Shown one piece after another: positions 1-6,513 of a stretch of 7,682 nucleotides of DNA. Source of the DNA: UBA2632 sp964452155 (GTDB lineage Bacteria; Bacteroidota; Bacteroidia; Bacteroidales; Dysgonomonadaceae); assembly GCA_964452155.1 (NCBI GenBank), contig CAYVLC010000129.1:1-7682 (forward strand), read 5' to 3'. The notes under the pieces were generated by a model. That model saw only the letters and a list, made by a program, of their open reading frames with translations, was not told the DNA's origin and did not search any database. A program made the position numbers and the translations under genes. Each line of letters starts with the position of its first letter. Positions within the stretch are counted from its first letter, which is position 1.

Positions 1-546
1 ACCCGTAACATCAACATACACAGCATCTTGCCATGCGACTGAAAGCTTTCCATAAACACTATTTACCTGACGTGCAAAGGTGCCCACAATATTTTGAATC
101 GAATTAACCCCTGCTGCCTCCGAAGGAATAGCATTTTCTAATGAGTACCATCCTAGAACGGATAAACCATTGGCTGTACGAGCTCCTTGATATCTGTCCT
201 GATAATAGTATATACTACCTCCTCCAAGGAGGTCGAAGTCGAAGGTTCCAACTTTTTTATTGTAAGTCAACATCAAATCACTATTAATACTATGTCCCCA
301 TCTTTGATTGGTACCATACATACCATTTCCATTAAAATCCCAATAATGGCCCATAACCGAAGGACCTCTTGTAGAGTTAATACCAGCAGGATTTCTTATT
401 TGATCTTCATTTTTATAAAAGTCATAACCATTACGAAATGTCATCTTTAGATTATCTATGATATCATAATTCATAGTGAGACTCGCATTAAGTTTGTTCT
501 GCTCCTCACCTACTAATTTTTCATAAGCTATTAAGAATACACACAT
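1..546 (-). pseudogene. SusC/RagA-family TonB-dependent outer-membrane protein, internal fragment lacking its N-terminal half
   Basis: The minus strand is open from about 570 down to the left edge (frame with codons at 1, 4, 7...). The reading includes GEEQNKLNASLTMNYDIIDN, YDFYKNEDQIRNP, and near the edge SVYGKLSVAWQDAVYVDVTG. This is the mid-to-late barrel pattern of SusC/RagA proteins, which import glycans or peptides across the outer membrane with a SusD partner. Family members have about 1000 residues, with a carboxypeptidase-like domain and a plug before this point; none of that is present upstream. Similarity stops near 530 (AYEKL), and the frame meets a stop at 571-573. The only ATG is at 544-546, and it would give a barrel piece with no signal peptide or plug, so a start there is unlikely to be functional. 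The C-terminus is cut by the window edge. A gene broken by rearrangement is the simplest reading; an assembly misjoin at about 530-560 is the alternative. Family assignment is firm, broken status moderate. Confidence 0.78.
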
Positions 547-560
547 ACATAGAAATATAA

Positions 561-629
561 TTAATTCATCTCATATCCATATAAACCAATCTGAGAATCT
601 GCTCCAAAATAGTAGTTCTTACTTTCGAA
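561..629 (-). pseudogene. Possible stray C-terminal end of an unidentified protein
   Basis: On the minus strand a frame different from the SusC fragment reads YYFGADSQIGLYGYEMN and stops at TAA (561-563). The frame is open back to a TAA at 690-692 but has no usable start, and its upstream part (CCEFLYLVLF) does not look like protein. The aromatic, glycine-rich end is typical of a genuine C-terminus. It ends about 15 bases before the SusC frame begins. It could be the tail of a gene truncated by the same rearrangement that removed the start of SusC, or chance. I do not recognise a family. Confidence 0.25.
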
Positions 630-637
630 AAGAACTA
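613..637. repeat. Inverted repeat upstream of the serine hydrolase promoter, possible operator
   Basis: TAGTTCTT (613-620) and AAGAACTA (630-637) are a perfect 8-bp inverted repeat. The palindrome TTTCGAAA (623-630) lies between them and shares one base with the right arm. It sits 25 bases upstream of the TATCTTTG box, where an activator or repressor could bind. No binding protein can be named. Confidence 0.35.
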
Positions 638-661
638 AATACAAAAACTCACAACATTTTG

Positions 662-669
662 TATCTTTG
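662..669 (+). promoter_or_regulatory. Bacteroidota-type -7 promoter box of the serine hydrolase gene
   Basis: TATCTTTG matches the Bacteroidota consensus TAnnTTTG and lies 43 bases before the ATG at 713, giving a leader of roughly 35-40 nt. No good TTG/TTTG -33 element stands about 20 bases upstream, so activation by a bound regulator is possible. There is no Shine-Dalgarno sequence before the ATG, which is usual in this phylum. Confidence 0.55.
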
Positions 670-712
670 CCGAACTGAAAAAAGCGTTTTTAAAACATCA
701 ACTAAGTAATTC

Positions 713-1961
713 ATGAAAACAATTATCCTACTAATAACTTCCCTGTTTTTCACCCTACAAGTGAATGCTCAACACCTTCCTCAAGTTGCACCTGAGGAAG
801 TGGGAATGGATTCACAAAAGTTGCTTCAAGCCGATTTGGTTATTAATCAGGCTATAGCCAATAAAGAAATACCTGGTGCGGTTTTAGCCGTTGTGAAAAA
901 CGGGAAAATGGCTTATCTTAAAGCTTATGGTAACAAAGAGGTGTATCCAGCAAACGTTGCAATGGATGTAAACACTGTGTTTGATCTTGCATCATTGACC
1001 AAACCAATTGCAACGGCAATATCGGCCATGATTCTTGTGGAACGTGGTCAACTACGACTATCAGATAAAGTAAATCTATTCATTCCCGAATTCAAGCCAT
1101 GGAGCAATGGAAAAGAGGTGAAAGATATCCGTGTGATAGACCTAATGACTCACACATCGGGCTTGCCTTCGTATGCACCTATAGAAAAGGCAAATAAGGC
1201 GAAAGGGAATAACAAACCCGATAGGATAATAAATTATATTGCTACAGTTGATAGAGAATTTGAGCCACAAACCGATTTCCAATACAGTTGTTTGAACTAC
1301 ATCACTCTGCAACGAATTATAGAAACTATTGCTAAACAAGATTTACGCACTTTTGCAAAGCAAAACATTTATGATGTGCTGGGTATGGCTCATACCGATT
1401 ACCTACCTGTGGGTGAACCCTTAGCACGAACTGCACCTACTGAAAGGCTCAAAGATGGTACTGTATTGAAAGGAATTGTACACGACCCCTTGGCGCGCAT
1501 CATGAACTTAGGAGTATCTGGCAATGCAGGACTTTTTTCGGATGCCAACGACTTGGCAATACTGATAGCCGCTTTACAAAACAATGGAGAATACGGTGGT
1601 AAACGAATACTCAGTCCGATGGGAGTGAGAACTATGCGAACAGTACCGCGCACTACTCAAACTATTGGCAGAACTCCAGGGTGGGATGTATTTACCCCCT
1701 ACTCTTCAAGCAATGGCGATCTTTTTGGTACAAACACTTATGGACATACTGGCTATACTGGCACATCTGTTACAATAGATCCCGATGCCAATACTGCTGT
1801 AATACTACTCACAAATAGGGCGCATCCGACCGATAGTGGCGATGTGATAAGATTGCGCTCGCTGGTTGCAAATGTAGTGGCTGCATCTGTTATAGAGATA
1901 GAAACATTTGATAAAAAAGAAGAAACACCACTAAAAGAATTAAGCACACATAAATATCACG
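713..1961 (+). CDS. Secreted serine hydrolase, beta-lactamase/PBP-like fold (family S12 type); 3' end in assembly gap
   Basis: A cleavable signal peptide (residues 1-19, ending VNA before Q20, no lipobox cysteine) sends the protein to the periplasm. The catalytic SxxK is SLTK at 94-97, holding the nucleophile Ser94 and the general base Lys97. The second motif is YSC at 191-193, where many relatives have YSN or YSD. The third is HTG at 345-347, replacing KTG. The stretches LMTHTSGLP (144-152) and VSGNAGLFSDANDLA (268-282) are typical of class-C beta-lactamase-like esterases and peptidases in Bacteroidota. The fold seems complete by about residue 390; residues 395-416 are a charged tail that looks like a linker and enters the gap. 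Related enzymes act as esterases or D-amino-acid peptidases, and the substrate cannot be told from sequence. The start is supported by the signal peptide. The frame shown by a literal 100-N gap is meaningless, and the gene probably continues into the SGNH domain at 2064-2255. Confidence 0.9.
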
Positions 1962-2061
1962 NNNNNNNNNNNNNNNNNNNNNNNNNNNNNNNNNNNNNNN
2001 NNNNNNNNNNNNNNNNNNNNNNNNNNNNNNNNNNNNNNNNNNNNNNNNNNNNNNNNNNNNN
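1962..2061. other. Assembly gap (100 N)
   Basis: Exactly 100 N, the usual placeholder for a gap of unknown length. The coding frames on its two sides do not match if the length is taken literally. If serine hydrolase and SGNH hydrolase form one protein, about 450 bases (most of an SGNH domain) are missing here. Confidence 0.97.
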
Positions 2062-2063
2062 GC

Positions 2064-2255
2064 GGTCAAGTACCAGAAATAAATGTAAAACTGAAAGCTC
2101 TTGCAAGAAACTGGAATCTTACTTACATAGACCTGTTTTCACTTTTTGTTGAACCCAATACCCATAGAATGAGAGCCTACCTCACAATCGATGGATTACA
2201 TCTTTTAGAAGAGGGATATAAAATATGGAGAAAAGAACTAGAAAGATACCTTTAA
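2064..2255 (+). CDS. SGNH/GDSL hydrolase, C-terminal part (N-terminus in assembly gap)
   Basis: Sixty-three codons are open from the gap edge to TAA. The fragment contains ARNWNLTYIDLFSLF, then TIDGLHLLEEGYKIW and a final amphipathic helix. DGLH (residues 43-46 of the fragment) is SGNH block V, giving the catalytic Asp and His of the DxxH pair. The LTYIDL strand and the GY.IW ending match the GDSL-like acylhydrolases and sialate-O-acetylesterase-like proteins common in Bacteroidota, which remove acyl groups from sugars or lipids. The Ser nucleophile block (GDS or GNS) and the Gly and Asn blocks should lie in the gap. The gene lies on the same strand as the serine hydrolase, which ends in a linker-like tail, so a two-domain fusion is likely; an independent downstream gene is possible. 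No clear terminator follows the stop. Confidence 0.8.
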   Translation, partial: GQVPEINVKLKALARNWNLTYIDLFSLFVEPNTHRMRAYLTIDGLHLLEEGYKIWRKELERYL

Positions 2256-2358
2256 AAAAAATAGTAAACACTGAAATATTACACCCTACTTTCGATGTAG
2301 ATTGTTTCTATCAAAGAGTATTAGCAAGGATTAAAACAATATTACAAGCCATTACTAA

Positions 2359-2391
2359 TTGCAAATTATTTATTAAATTGCAATCTTGCAA
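2359..2391. repeat. Three TTGCAA direct repeats upstream of the ZIP gene
   Basis: TTGCAA occurs at 2359-2364, 2378-2383 and 2386-2391; the last two are each part of TTGCAAT. The hexamer is itself palindromic. The cluster runs directly into the longer inverted repeat at 2391-2428 and may be part of the same control region. AT-rich DNA can give such repeats by chance. Confidence 0.3.
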
Positions 2392-2428
2392 TGCACAAAG
2401 TTAAATCAATTGCTTTATCTTTGTGCAT
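2391..2428. promoter_or_regulatory. 10-bp perfect inverted repeat over the ZIP promoter, probable operator
   Basis: ATGCACAAAG (2391-2400) and CTTTGTGCAT (2419-2428) are exact reverse complements separated by 18 bases. The right arm overlaps the -7 box, so a protein bound here would directly affect polymerase. Half-site centres are 28 bases apart, close to three helical turns, which suits a dimer of dimers or two cooperative dimers. Metal-transporter genes are often controlled by metal sensors, but no known Fur/Zur box is recognisable. As RNA the arms could also pair, but the left arm lies upstream of the expected transcript start. Confidence 0.45.
2416..2423 (+). promoter_or_regulatory. Bacteroidota-type -7 promoter box of the ZIP transporter gene
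   Basis: TATCTTTG matches TAnnTTTG exactly and is the same octamer used before the serine hydrolase. It lies 51 bases upstream of the ATG at 2475. A standard -33 TTTG is missing at the expected spacing; the nearest TTG (2386-2388) is too far upstream. Confidence 0.55.
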
Positions 2429-2474
2429 CAATAAACATAAAACAAAACACTAAAATTTGCATTACCAATAAACT

Positions 2475-3290
2475 ATGAACATAGAGTTTTTATTAGAATA
2501 CAATCCTATTCTGTTAGCATTTTTTGCCACCCTCTTTACATGGGCAGTTACTGCATTGGGTTCTTCAATGGTTTTTTTCTTTAAAAATATTAATCAAAAA
2601 GTTTTGAACTCTATGCTCGGCTTTGCAGCAGGAGTTATGATAGCAGCCAGTTTTTGGTCATTACTCCAGCCTGCTATAAATATGGCAGAAGAAAGTGGTG
2701 TGACATCTTGGGTTCCAGCCGTAGTAGGTTTCTTAAGTGGAGGTGCTTTTCTATTAATTATAGATAAAATACTTCCTCACCTACACATGGGTCTAAAAGT
2801 AGATCAAGCCGAAGGTATAAAAACATCGTGGCAACGCAGCATTCTTTTGGTATTGGCCATAACTATACACAACATTCCCGAGGGATTGGCTGTAGGTGTA
2901 GCTTTTGGAGCTTTGGCCCACAGTCCGGATATGGGTGTATTGGTAGGTGCTATTGTATTAGCGTTTGGTATTGGGTTGCAAAACTTTCCAGAAGGTGCAG
3001 CAGTTTCTATTCCTCTACGACGTGAGGGTTTTTCTCGATTAAAAGCATTCAACTATGGCCAACTATCGGGTATTGTAGAGCCAATTTCGGGAGTTATTGG
3101 GGCATATTTAGTATTAAATATAACCCCTATCCTACCCTATGCCTTGGCATTTGCTGCAGGAGCTATGATATTTGTTGTTGTAGAAGAACTTATACCTGAA
3201 TCTCAGCGAGGAAATGAAACTGATTACTCTACAATAGGAGCAATGATTGGCTTTGCAATGATGATGACACTTGATGTTGCATTTGGATAA
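2475..3290 (+). CDS. ZIP-family divalent metal transporter (ZupT/GufA-like)
   Basis: The 271-residue integral membrane protein has about eight hydrophobic segments, the usual size and layout of bacterial ZIP importers of zinc and related divalent metals. The two signature helices are intact: HNIPEG at 132-137 (IHNIPEGLAVGVAFG) and QNFPEG at 169-174 (GLQNFPEGAAVSIPLRREG). These supply the His, Asn and Glu metal ligands of the binuclear centre. EPISG (202-206) and VVEELIPE (235-242) are the conserved later helices. The loop at 101-119 has HLHMG, a short histidine-bearing segment where longer ZIPs carry a His-rich loop. The protein lies in the inner membrane. ZIP members in this group resemble ZupT and GufA; metal preference cannot be read from sequence. 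The ATG at 2475 begins directly before the first membrane helix. It stands alone, with its own promoter and operator-like repeat, and converges on the MerR gene 79 bases away. Confidence 0.93.
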   Translation: MNIEFLLEYNPILLAFFATLFTWAVTALGSSMVFFFKNINQKVLNSMLGFAAGVMIAASFWSLLQPAINMAEESGVTSWVPAVVGFLSGGAFLLIIDKILPHLHMGLKVDQAEGIKTSWQRSILLVLAITIHNIPEGLAVGVAFGALAHSPDMGVLVGAIVLAFGIGLQNFPEGAAVSIPLRREGFSRLKAFNYGQLSGIVEPISGVIGAYLVLNITPILPYALAFAAGAMIFVVVEELIPESQRGNETDYSTIGAMIGFAMMMTLDVAFG

Positions 3291-3347
3291 GATGCCCCCC
3301 CATCTGATTACTTCACAAGCATTTTGTAAATAGCACAAATAAATTTT

Positions 3348-3390
3348 GAGCTTGAAGCCAAGTTATTGATTAATTAGATTCTTCGAGCTC
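3348..3390. repeat. Imperfect inverted repeat at the convergent gene ends
   Basis: GAGCTTGAAG (3348-3357) pairs with CTTCGAGCTC (3381-3390), 9 of 10 positions, around a 23-base loop. The right arm lies in the last codons of the MerR gene. It could act in termination between the two converging genes, but there is no clean run of U after it on either strand. Confidence 0.25.
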
Positions 3391-4263
3391 ACGCAAGTAC
3401 TCTTCGAAAACAGTCGATGATGAAACGACAAAGAAGTCTTCTGGTAGTGTAGGGTTATGATCTCTTACTTGCAAACCTGTTACAAAAAAGGTCAACTGAG
3501 GGAAAGTCTCTCTAAAATAAACGAACATCTTCTCCAACCTCGCCTTCTCTATTGCCGCTACATGTGCACAGAAAAAGGCTTTTGCACCAGTTACCTTTTG
3601 CACCTCTTTTAAATCTTCTAATGGAACCGATGCACCTAAATAAATTGCCTCGAACCCTTTTTTGCGTGCTATGAAGCTATAAAAAAGAAGGCCAAATTCG
3701 TGCAGCTCTTTCTCAGGTAAGAAGAAAACTATCTTGCCTTTACTAACATCTTGTTGTGGTACTTCTCTATCTATAAGTGCAATAATCTTTTGCCTCAGCA
3801 AATTTGTCATAAAATGCTCTTGAGCAGGTTTTATTGTATTGGTTTGCCATAAAAGACCTATATGTTCGAGAAAAGGAAAAATAATATTCTCTATCATTTT
3901 TTCGAATCCATATTCTTCCCAAGCTTCAGTGAAGGTTTTATTAAAAGCATACTCGTCGATATCTAACATGGAGATTAGCAAAGCATCTATTATGTGGCCA
4001 TATTCGTGAGAACTATCGAGTAAATTATTTACTCTTTCTCGCATTTCATCCTTACTCAATTTTGCTATCTTAGAAATCTTCAATCCATTTTGATTCAAAA
4101 TAGAAATGTTTAGAATATCTCTCAAATTTTGGTCTGAGTAATACCTAATATTAGTATCAGTACGCTGAGGAATAACGATACCATAGCGTCTTTCCCACAT
4201 TCGTATGGTATGAGCTTTTATGCCAGATATTTTTTCTATGTCCTTAATTGAATATGTTGCCAT
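3370..4263 (-). CDS. MerR-family regulator with cobalamin-binding domain, CarH/LitR-like (putative B12-dependent light sensor)
   Basis: The 297 residues have the three-part plan of CarH. An N-terminal MerR winged helix-turn-helix spans 1-70 (YSIKDIEKISGI, then HTIRMWERRYG and IRYYSDQNL). A helical-bundle domain spans about 85-165. A Rossmann-like B12 domain spans about 175-295. The bundle carries Trp139 followed after nine residues by Glu149-His150, the Wx9EH signature that caps the adenosyl group in CarH. The B12 domain carries ELHEFG (186-191), the ExHxxG motif whose His188 is the lower cobalt ligand, followed by YLGASVP (208-214). In known CarH proteins adenosylcobalamin in the dark favours a DNA-bound tetramer, and light breaks it, releasing repression. 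Here light sensing is inferred; the cobalamin-binding residues are seen. No carotenoid or photolyase gene is in the window, so its targets are unknown; itself and the neighbouring FAS1 gene are candidates. It appears to have its own promoter. Confidence 0.9.
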   Translation of the reverse strand: MATYSIKDIEKISGIKAHTIRMWERRYGIVIPQRTDTNIRYYSDQNLRDILNISILNQNGLKISKIAKLSKDEMRERVNNLLDSSHEYGHIIDALLISMLDIDEYAFNKTFTEAWEEYGFEKMIENIIFPFLEHIGLLWQTNTIKPAQEHFMTNLLRQKIIALIDREVPQQDVSKGKIVFFLPEKELHEFGLLFYSFIARKKGFEAIYLGASVPLEDLKEVQKVTGAKAFFCAHVAAIEKARLEKMFVYFRETFPQLTFFVTGLQVRDHNPTLPEDFFVVSSSTVFEEYLRELEESN

Positions 4264-4277
4264 AATAATTTTGCTTA

Positions 4278-4293
4278 TTATATTTGAATATAA
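4278..4293. repeat. Short palindrome in the MerR leader, possible autoregulatory site
   Basis: TTATATT and AATATAA flank a 2-base centre, 15 bases upstream of the MerR start codon. MerR-type regulators often bind palindromes in their own promoters, but this element is composed almost wholly of A and T and could be chance. Confidence 0.2.
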
Positions 4294-4315
4294 CTAATAT
4301 TTAAATAACCCTGTT

Positions 4316-4323
4316 CAAAAATA
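4316..4323 (-). promoter_or_regulatory. Candidate -7 promoter box of the MerR-type gene
   Basis: Read on the minus strand this is TATTTTTG, a match to TAnnTTTG, 52 bases before the start codon at 4263. A TTTG follows the terminator stem 22 bases further upstream, slightly beyond the usual -33 spacing. Confidence 0.35.
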
Positions 4324-4347
4324 CAACTTATTTGAGTAACAACCACA

Positions 4348-4381
4348 AAAACCTCTGTAGTAAATTTACTACAGAGGTTTT
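4348..4381 (-). terminator. Strong palindromic terminator after the FAS1 lipoprotein gene, possibly bidirectional
   Basis: A perfect 34-bp palindrome with 17-bp arms (core CCTCTGTAGTAAA) lies 26 bases after the FAS1 stop codon. The outer bases are A on the left and T on the right, so transcripts from either strand end in a U-run (TTTTT on the minus strand). The loop would be the central AAATTT. It separates the FAS1 gene from the MerR gene, so the two are probably not one operon. Confidence 0.85.
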
Positions 4382-4407
4382 CTTTACCTTATTTTTGGAA
4401 TAATTAT

Positions 4408-5506
4408 TTAAGGAAGTATCACTTTATCTATAACGTGAACAACCCCGTTTGAACCTTGTACATTGGCCAATACTACATTAGAAGTACCATTAACTTTTAC
4501 GCCATCAGATATATCTATCATAACTTTCTTACTTGTATTAAGTGTTTGCACTTCACCATTTGAAAGCTGACCCGATGTAACATTACCAGCTNNNNNNNNN
4601 NNNNNNNNNNNNNNNNNNNNNNNNNNNNNNNNNNNNNNNNNNNNNNNNNNNNNNNNNNNNNNNNNNNNNNNNNNNNNNNNNNNNNNNNNNNCCTACAAGA
4701 ATTTTCTTATCCGCATTAAGTGTTTGCACTTCACCATTTGAAAGCTCACCCGAAGTAACGTTACCGCTAACAACATGTGCCAAAAGTATAGGAGTCAAAG
4801 CCTCTGCGGTAAGGTCTGCAATACCTGTAACACCTAGTTCTGTAAACAGTGCAGCGAATGCATCGTCTGTAGGTGCAAAAACAGTGAATGGACCATCGCC
4901 TTTTAATGTCTCTACTAATTCTGCTTTAGCTAAAGCAGCTACAAGCACACTAAATGAAGGATTGGTTACTGCAACATCTACAATTGTCTGTGGCAAAAGA
5001 ACTTTATCAATAGCATGAATAACACCGTTATCGGCTTTTACATCTGTAGCAGTTATTTTTGCTCTCTTATTGATCATAGTTGAAGCCATGTCTATATTCA
5101 GAGAAAGATAACTATCGGCAGTTGGCCCTGCAGATAAAGTATTGTAGTACCCTGTAGTAATAGTAGAAGCCATTTTAGAGCCATCTATTACGTGATATAG
5201 CAAAATGTTAGATAGTGTTTCTTTGGGTACATCATTTAAACTACTCAATTTCAATTCTGCCAATAAATCAGCAAAAGCTTGATTAGTTGGTGCAAAAACT
5301 GTAAAAGAAGCAGCCCCATTTTCCAAAGCTTTGTCTAATCCGGTAGTAGTTAGTGCTTGCACCAAAGAAGAAAAGTTTGGATTTGCTTTAGCTACATCTA
5401 CTATAGTGGATGTAGTTGGTTGGTTAATATCATCGTCATCGTCGGAACATGCAACCAAAGTTACAGTCGAGATAAGAAGTAATAATAAAAATTTAAATTT
5501 TTTCAT
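4408..5506 (-). CDS. Multi-domain FAS1 (fasciclin) surface lipoprotein, interrupted by an assembly gap
   Basis: Residues 1-20 are a lipoprotein signal (hydrophobic core then LVAC, lipidated Cys20). They are followed by SDDDDD, an acidic stretch like the export signal that sends Bacteroidota lipoproteins to the cell surface. FAS1 domain 1 covers about 33-172, with FTVFAPTNQAF (68-78) and NGVIHAIDKVLLP (160-172). Domain 2 starts at 174 (TIVDVAVTNPSFS, FTVFAPTDDAF) and enters the gap after residue 271. Beyond the gap, 4408-4591 encodes the end of another FAS1 domain, closing with NGVVHVIDKVILP and TAA at 4408-4410. The two halves align to the same part of the domain, so at least three FAS1 domains exist. 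FAS1 domains mediate adhesion to surfaces or other cells. The real protein is longer than the visible sequence; the frame across the literal gap does not hold. No clear promoter is visible upstream of the start at 5506. Confidence 0.88.
4537..4746. repeat. Near-identical FAS1 coding repeats flanking the gap
   Basis: Positions 4537-4568 and 4715-4746 are identical for 32 bases (both encode SNGEVQTLN and flanks), and the similarity continues about 20 bases further to the right with a few changes. The copies come from successive FAS1 domains of the same gene. Such recent duplication confuses short-read assembly and probably caused the gap. Confidence 0.85.
4592..4691. other. Assembly gap (100 N) inside the FAS1 gene
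   Basis: Exactly 100 N. If one domain boundary is missing, the true gap should be near 390-400 bases (rest of domain 2 plus most of domain 3). More repeat units could be hidden, since the unit is nearly identical at DNA level. Confidence 0.97.
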
Positions 5507-5742
5507 CGTGTTTGAGTTTTAATTTAGAATCATTTTAAATAAGAACATCCTCAAAACGCATAAAAGGCTTTAATTGTTCATGAAATATCTGGGTTAAATA
5601 AACATTTGATATATTTTCAATAACATCGATAAACATATACACCTGACTATAATCACTTTATTTATAATCTAAACAAATACTAAATAACATATTTAAACTA
5701 TACTCTATTTTTATTTATACTTTCCCTTATTATTCAAGTTTA

Positions 5743-5750
5743 TAGATTTG
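5743..5750 (+). promoter_or_regulatory. Promoter-like -7 box in the gene-poor region
   Basis: TAGATTTG fits TAnnTTTG, and TTTC at 5721-5724, 18 bases upstream, is one base from the -33 TTTG. A transcript would start around 5756. No convincing gene follows, so it would serve a small RNA or be accidental. Confidence 0.25.
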
Positions 5751-5928
5751 CGTAGATGTATGGGCCACAAAATCAACAGATATTATCCACTACATTAAGG
5801 TGTTTGCTAGCGCTAAAGATACGTGTTTTCGATTGGTTCAACATAAGCCCTTCGGACTGTTTCAGAAACCTGACAAAATCAAAAATCATCAAGAATTGGT
5901 TTCAAAGTATTCAGAAAATAATAAGTAG
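5746..5928 (+). pseudogene. Possible gene remnant, C-terminal-like open frame
   Basis: The frame is open for 60 codons between two TAG stops and reads DIIHYIKVFASAKD, then LVQHKPFGLFQKPDKIKNHQ and ELVSKYSENNK. The mix of charged and hydrophobic residues looks more protein-like than the overlapping frame that starts with ATG at 5756. It has no ATG at all, so as it stands it is not a gene. I recognise no family. A chance open frame is a real alternative. Confidence 0.2.
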
Positions 5929-6461
5929 ATAAATCTCTGATTATAAAATTCAAACGAATAGCTTTATTGAAAATTTGATAAAGTAATGTGGTCTAAGTAT
6001 AACCCATAGCAAAACTGCGAAACGTGTGCAAAATTGTGTGCATGTAGAATGCTCTATATTTTAAAATCCAACATGACTTTATCTATCTTACAGGGGGCAT
6101 CAGTAAAATTACGTGTTTTGCCTATTTACACTACACGCAAAGAACAGTTCGCACCAAGGAGCCCTCGATATAGGATTATCAATTTACTAAAGACAGCAAG
6201 ACTCCTAGCAGAACTATACGCTATGATTATCAATGTAAACTAATTCATGAAAAAGCGTGCATCAATTTGATTATACTACACTGAGTAACTAACGAACTGC
6301 CCTTTAAATAAGTTAGCTGTGCCAGTGCTCCAAAGATAGGAGTATCACTTTCTGTAGAAAACCTATACCCATCTCACCTCAAGCATAGTAGGTGCGGATT
6401 GTAAATTGTTTGTGACAAAACAGTTTGATAAAACGAGATAGTAAAGTTTAAAGCAAACACA

Positions 6462-6469
6462 TACTTTTG
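6462..6469 (+). promoter_or_regulatory. Promoter-like -7 box before the bidirectional hairpin
   Basis: TACTTTTG fits TAnnTTTG, with no proper -33 element. A plus-strand transcript from here would run into the hairpin at 6514-6553 after about 80 nt, the size of a small RNA. A 28-codon frame starting with ATG at 6489 runs through the hairpin but looks accidental. Confidence 0.2.
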
Positions 6470-6513
6470 CATCTAATCTAAGACTACTATGATAAACAGC
6501 GTTTTAGTGAACG

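Noticed and set aside
187..450. Plus-strand open frame of 87 codons
   Set aside because: It is antisense to the SusC fragment, whose minus-strand reading carries clear family patterns; this frame has low-complexity Ile/Ser/Thr composition and no motif.
2062..2152. Continuation of the serine hydrolase frame past the N run
   Set aside because: That frame depends on the gap being exactly 100 bases. The frame at 2064-2255 gives a proper SGNH C-terminus with DGLH and is clearly the coding one.
5850..5871. Inverted GTTTC-A-GAAAC, considered as an insertion-sequence end
   Set aside because: The matching end, target duplication and any transposase are absent, so a mobile element cannot be supported.
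6034..6243. Plus-strand open frame of 69 codons in the gene-poor region
   Set aside because: No recognisable motif, no promoter or good start context, and odd composition; likely a chance frame.
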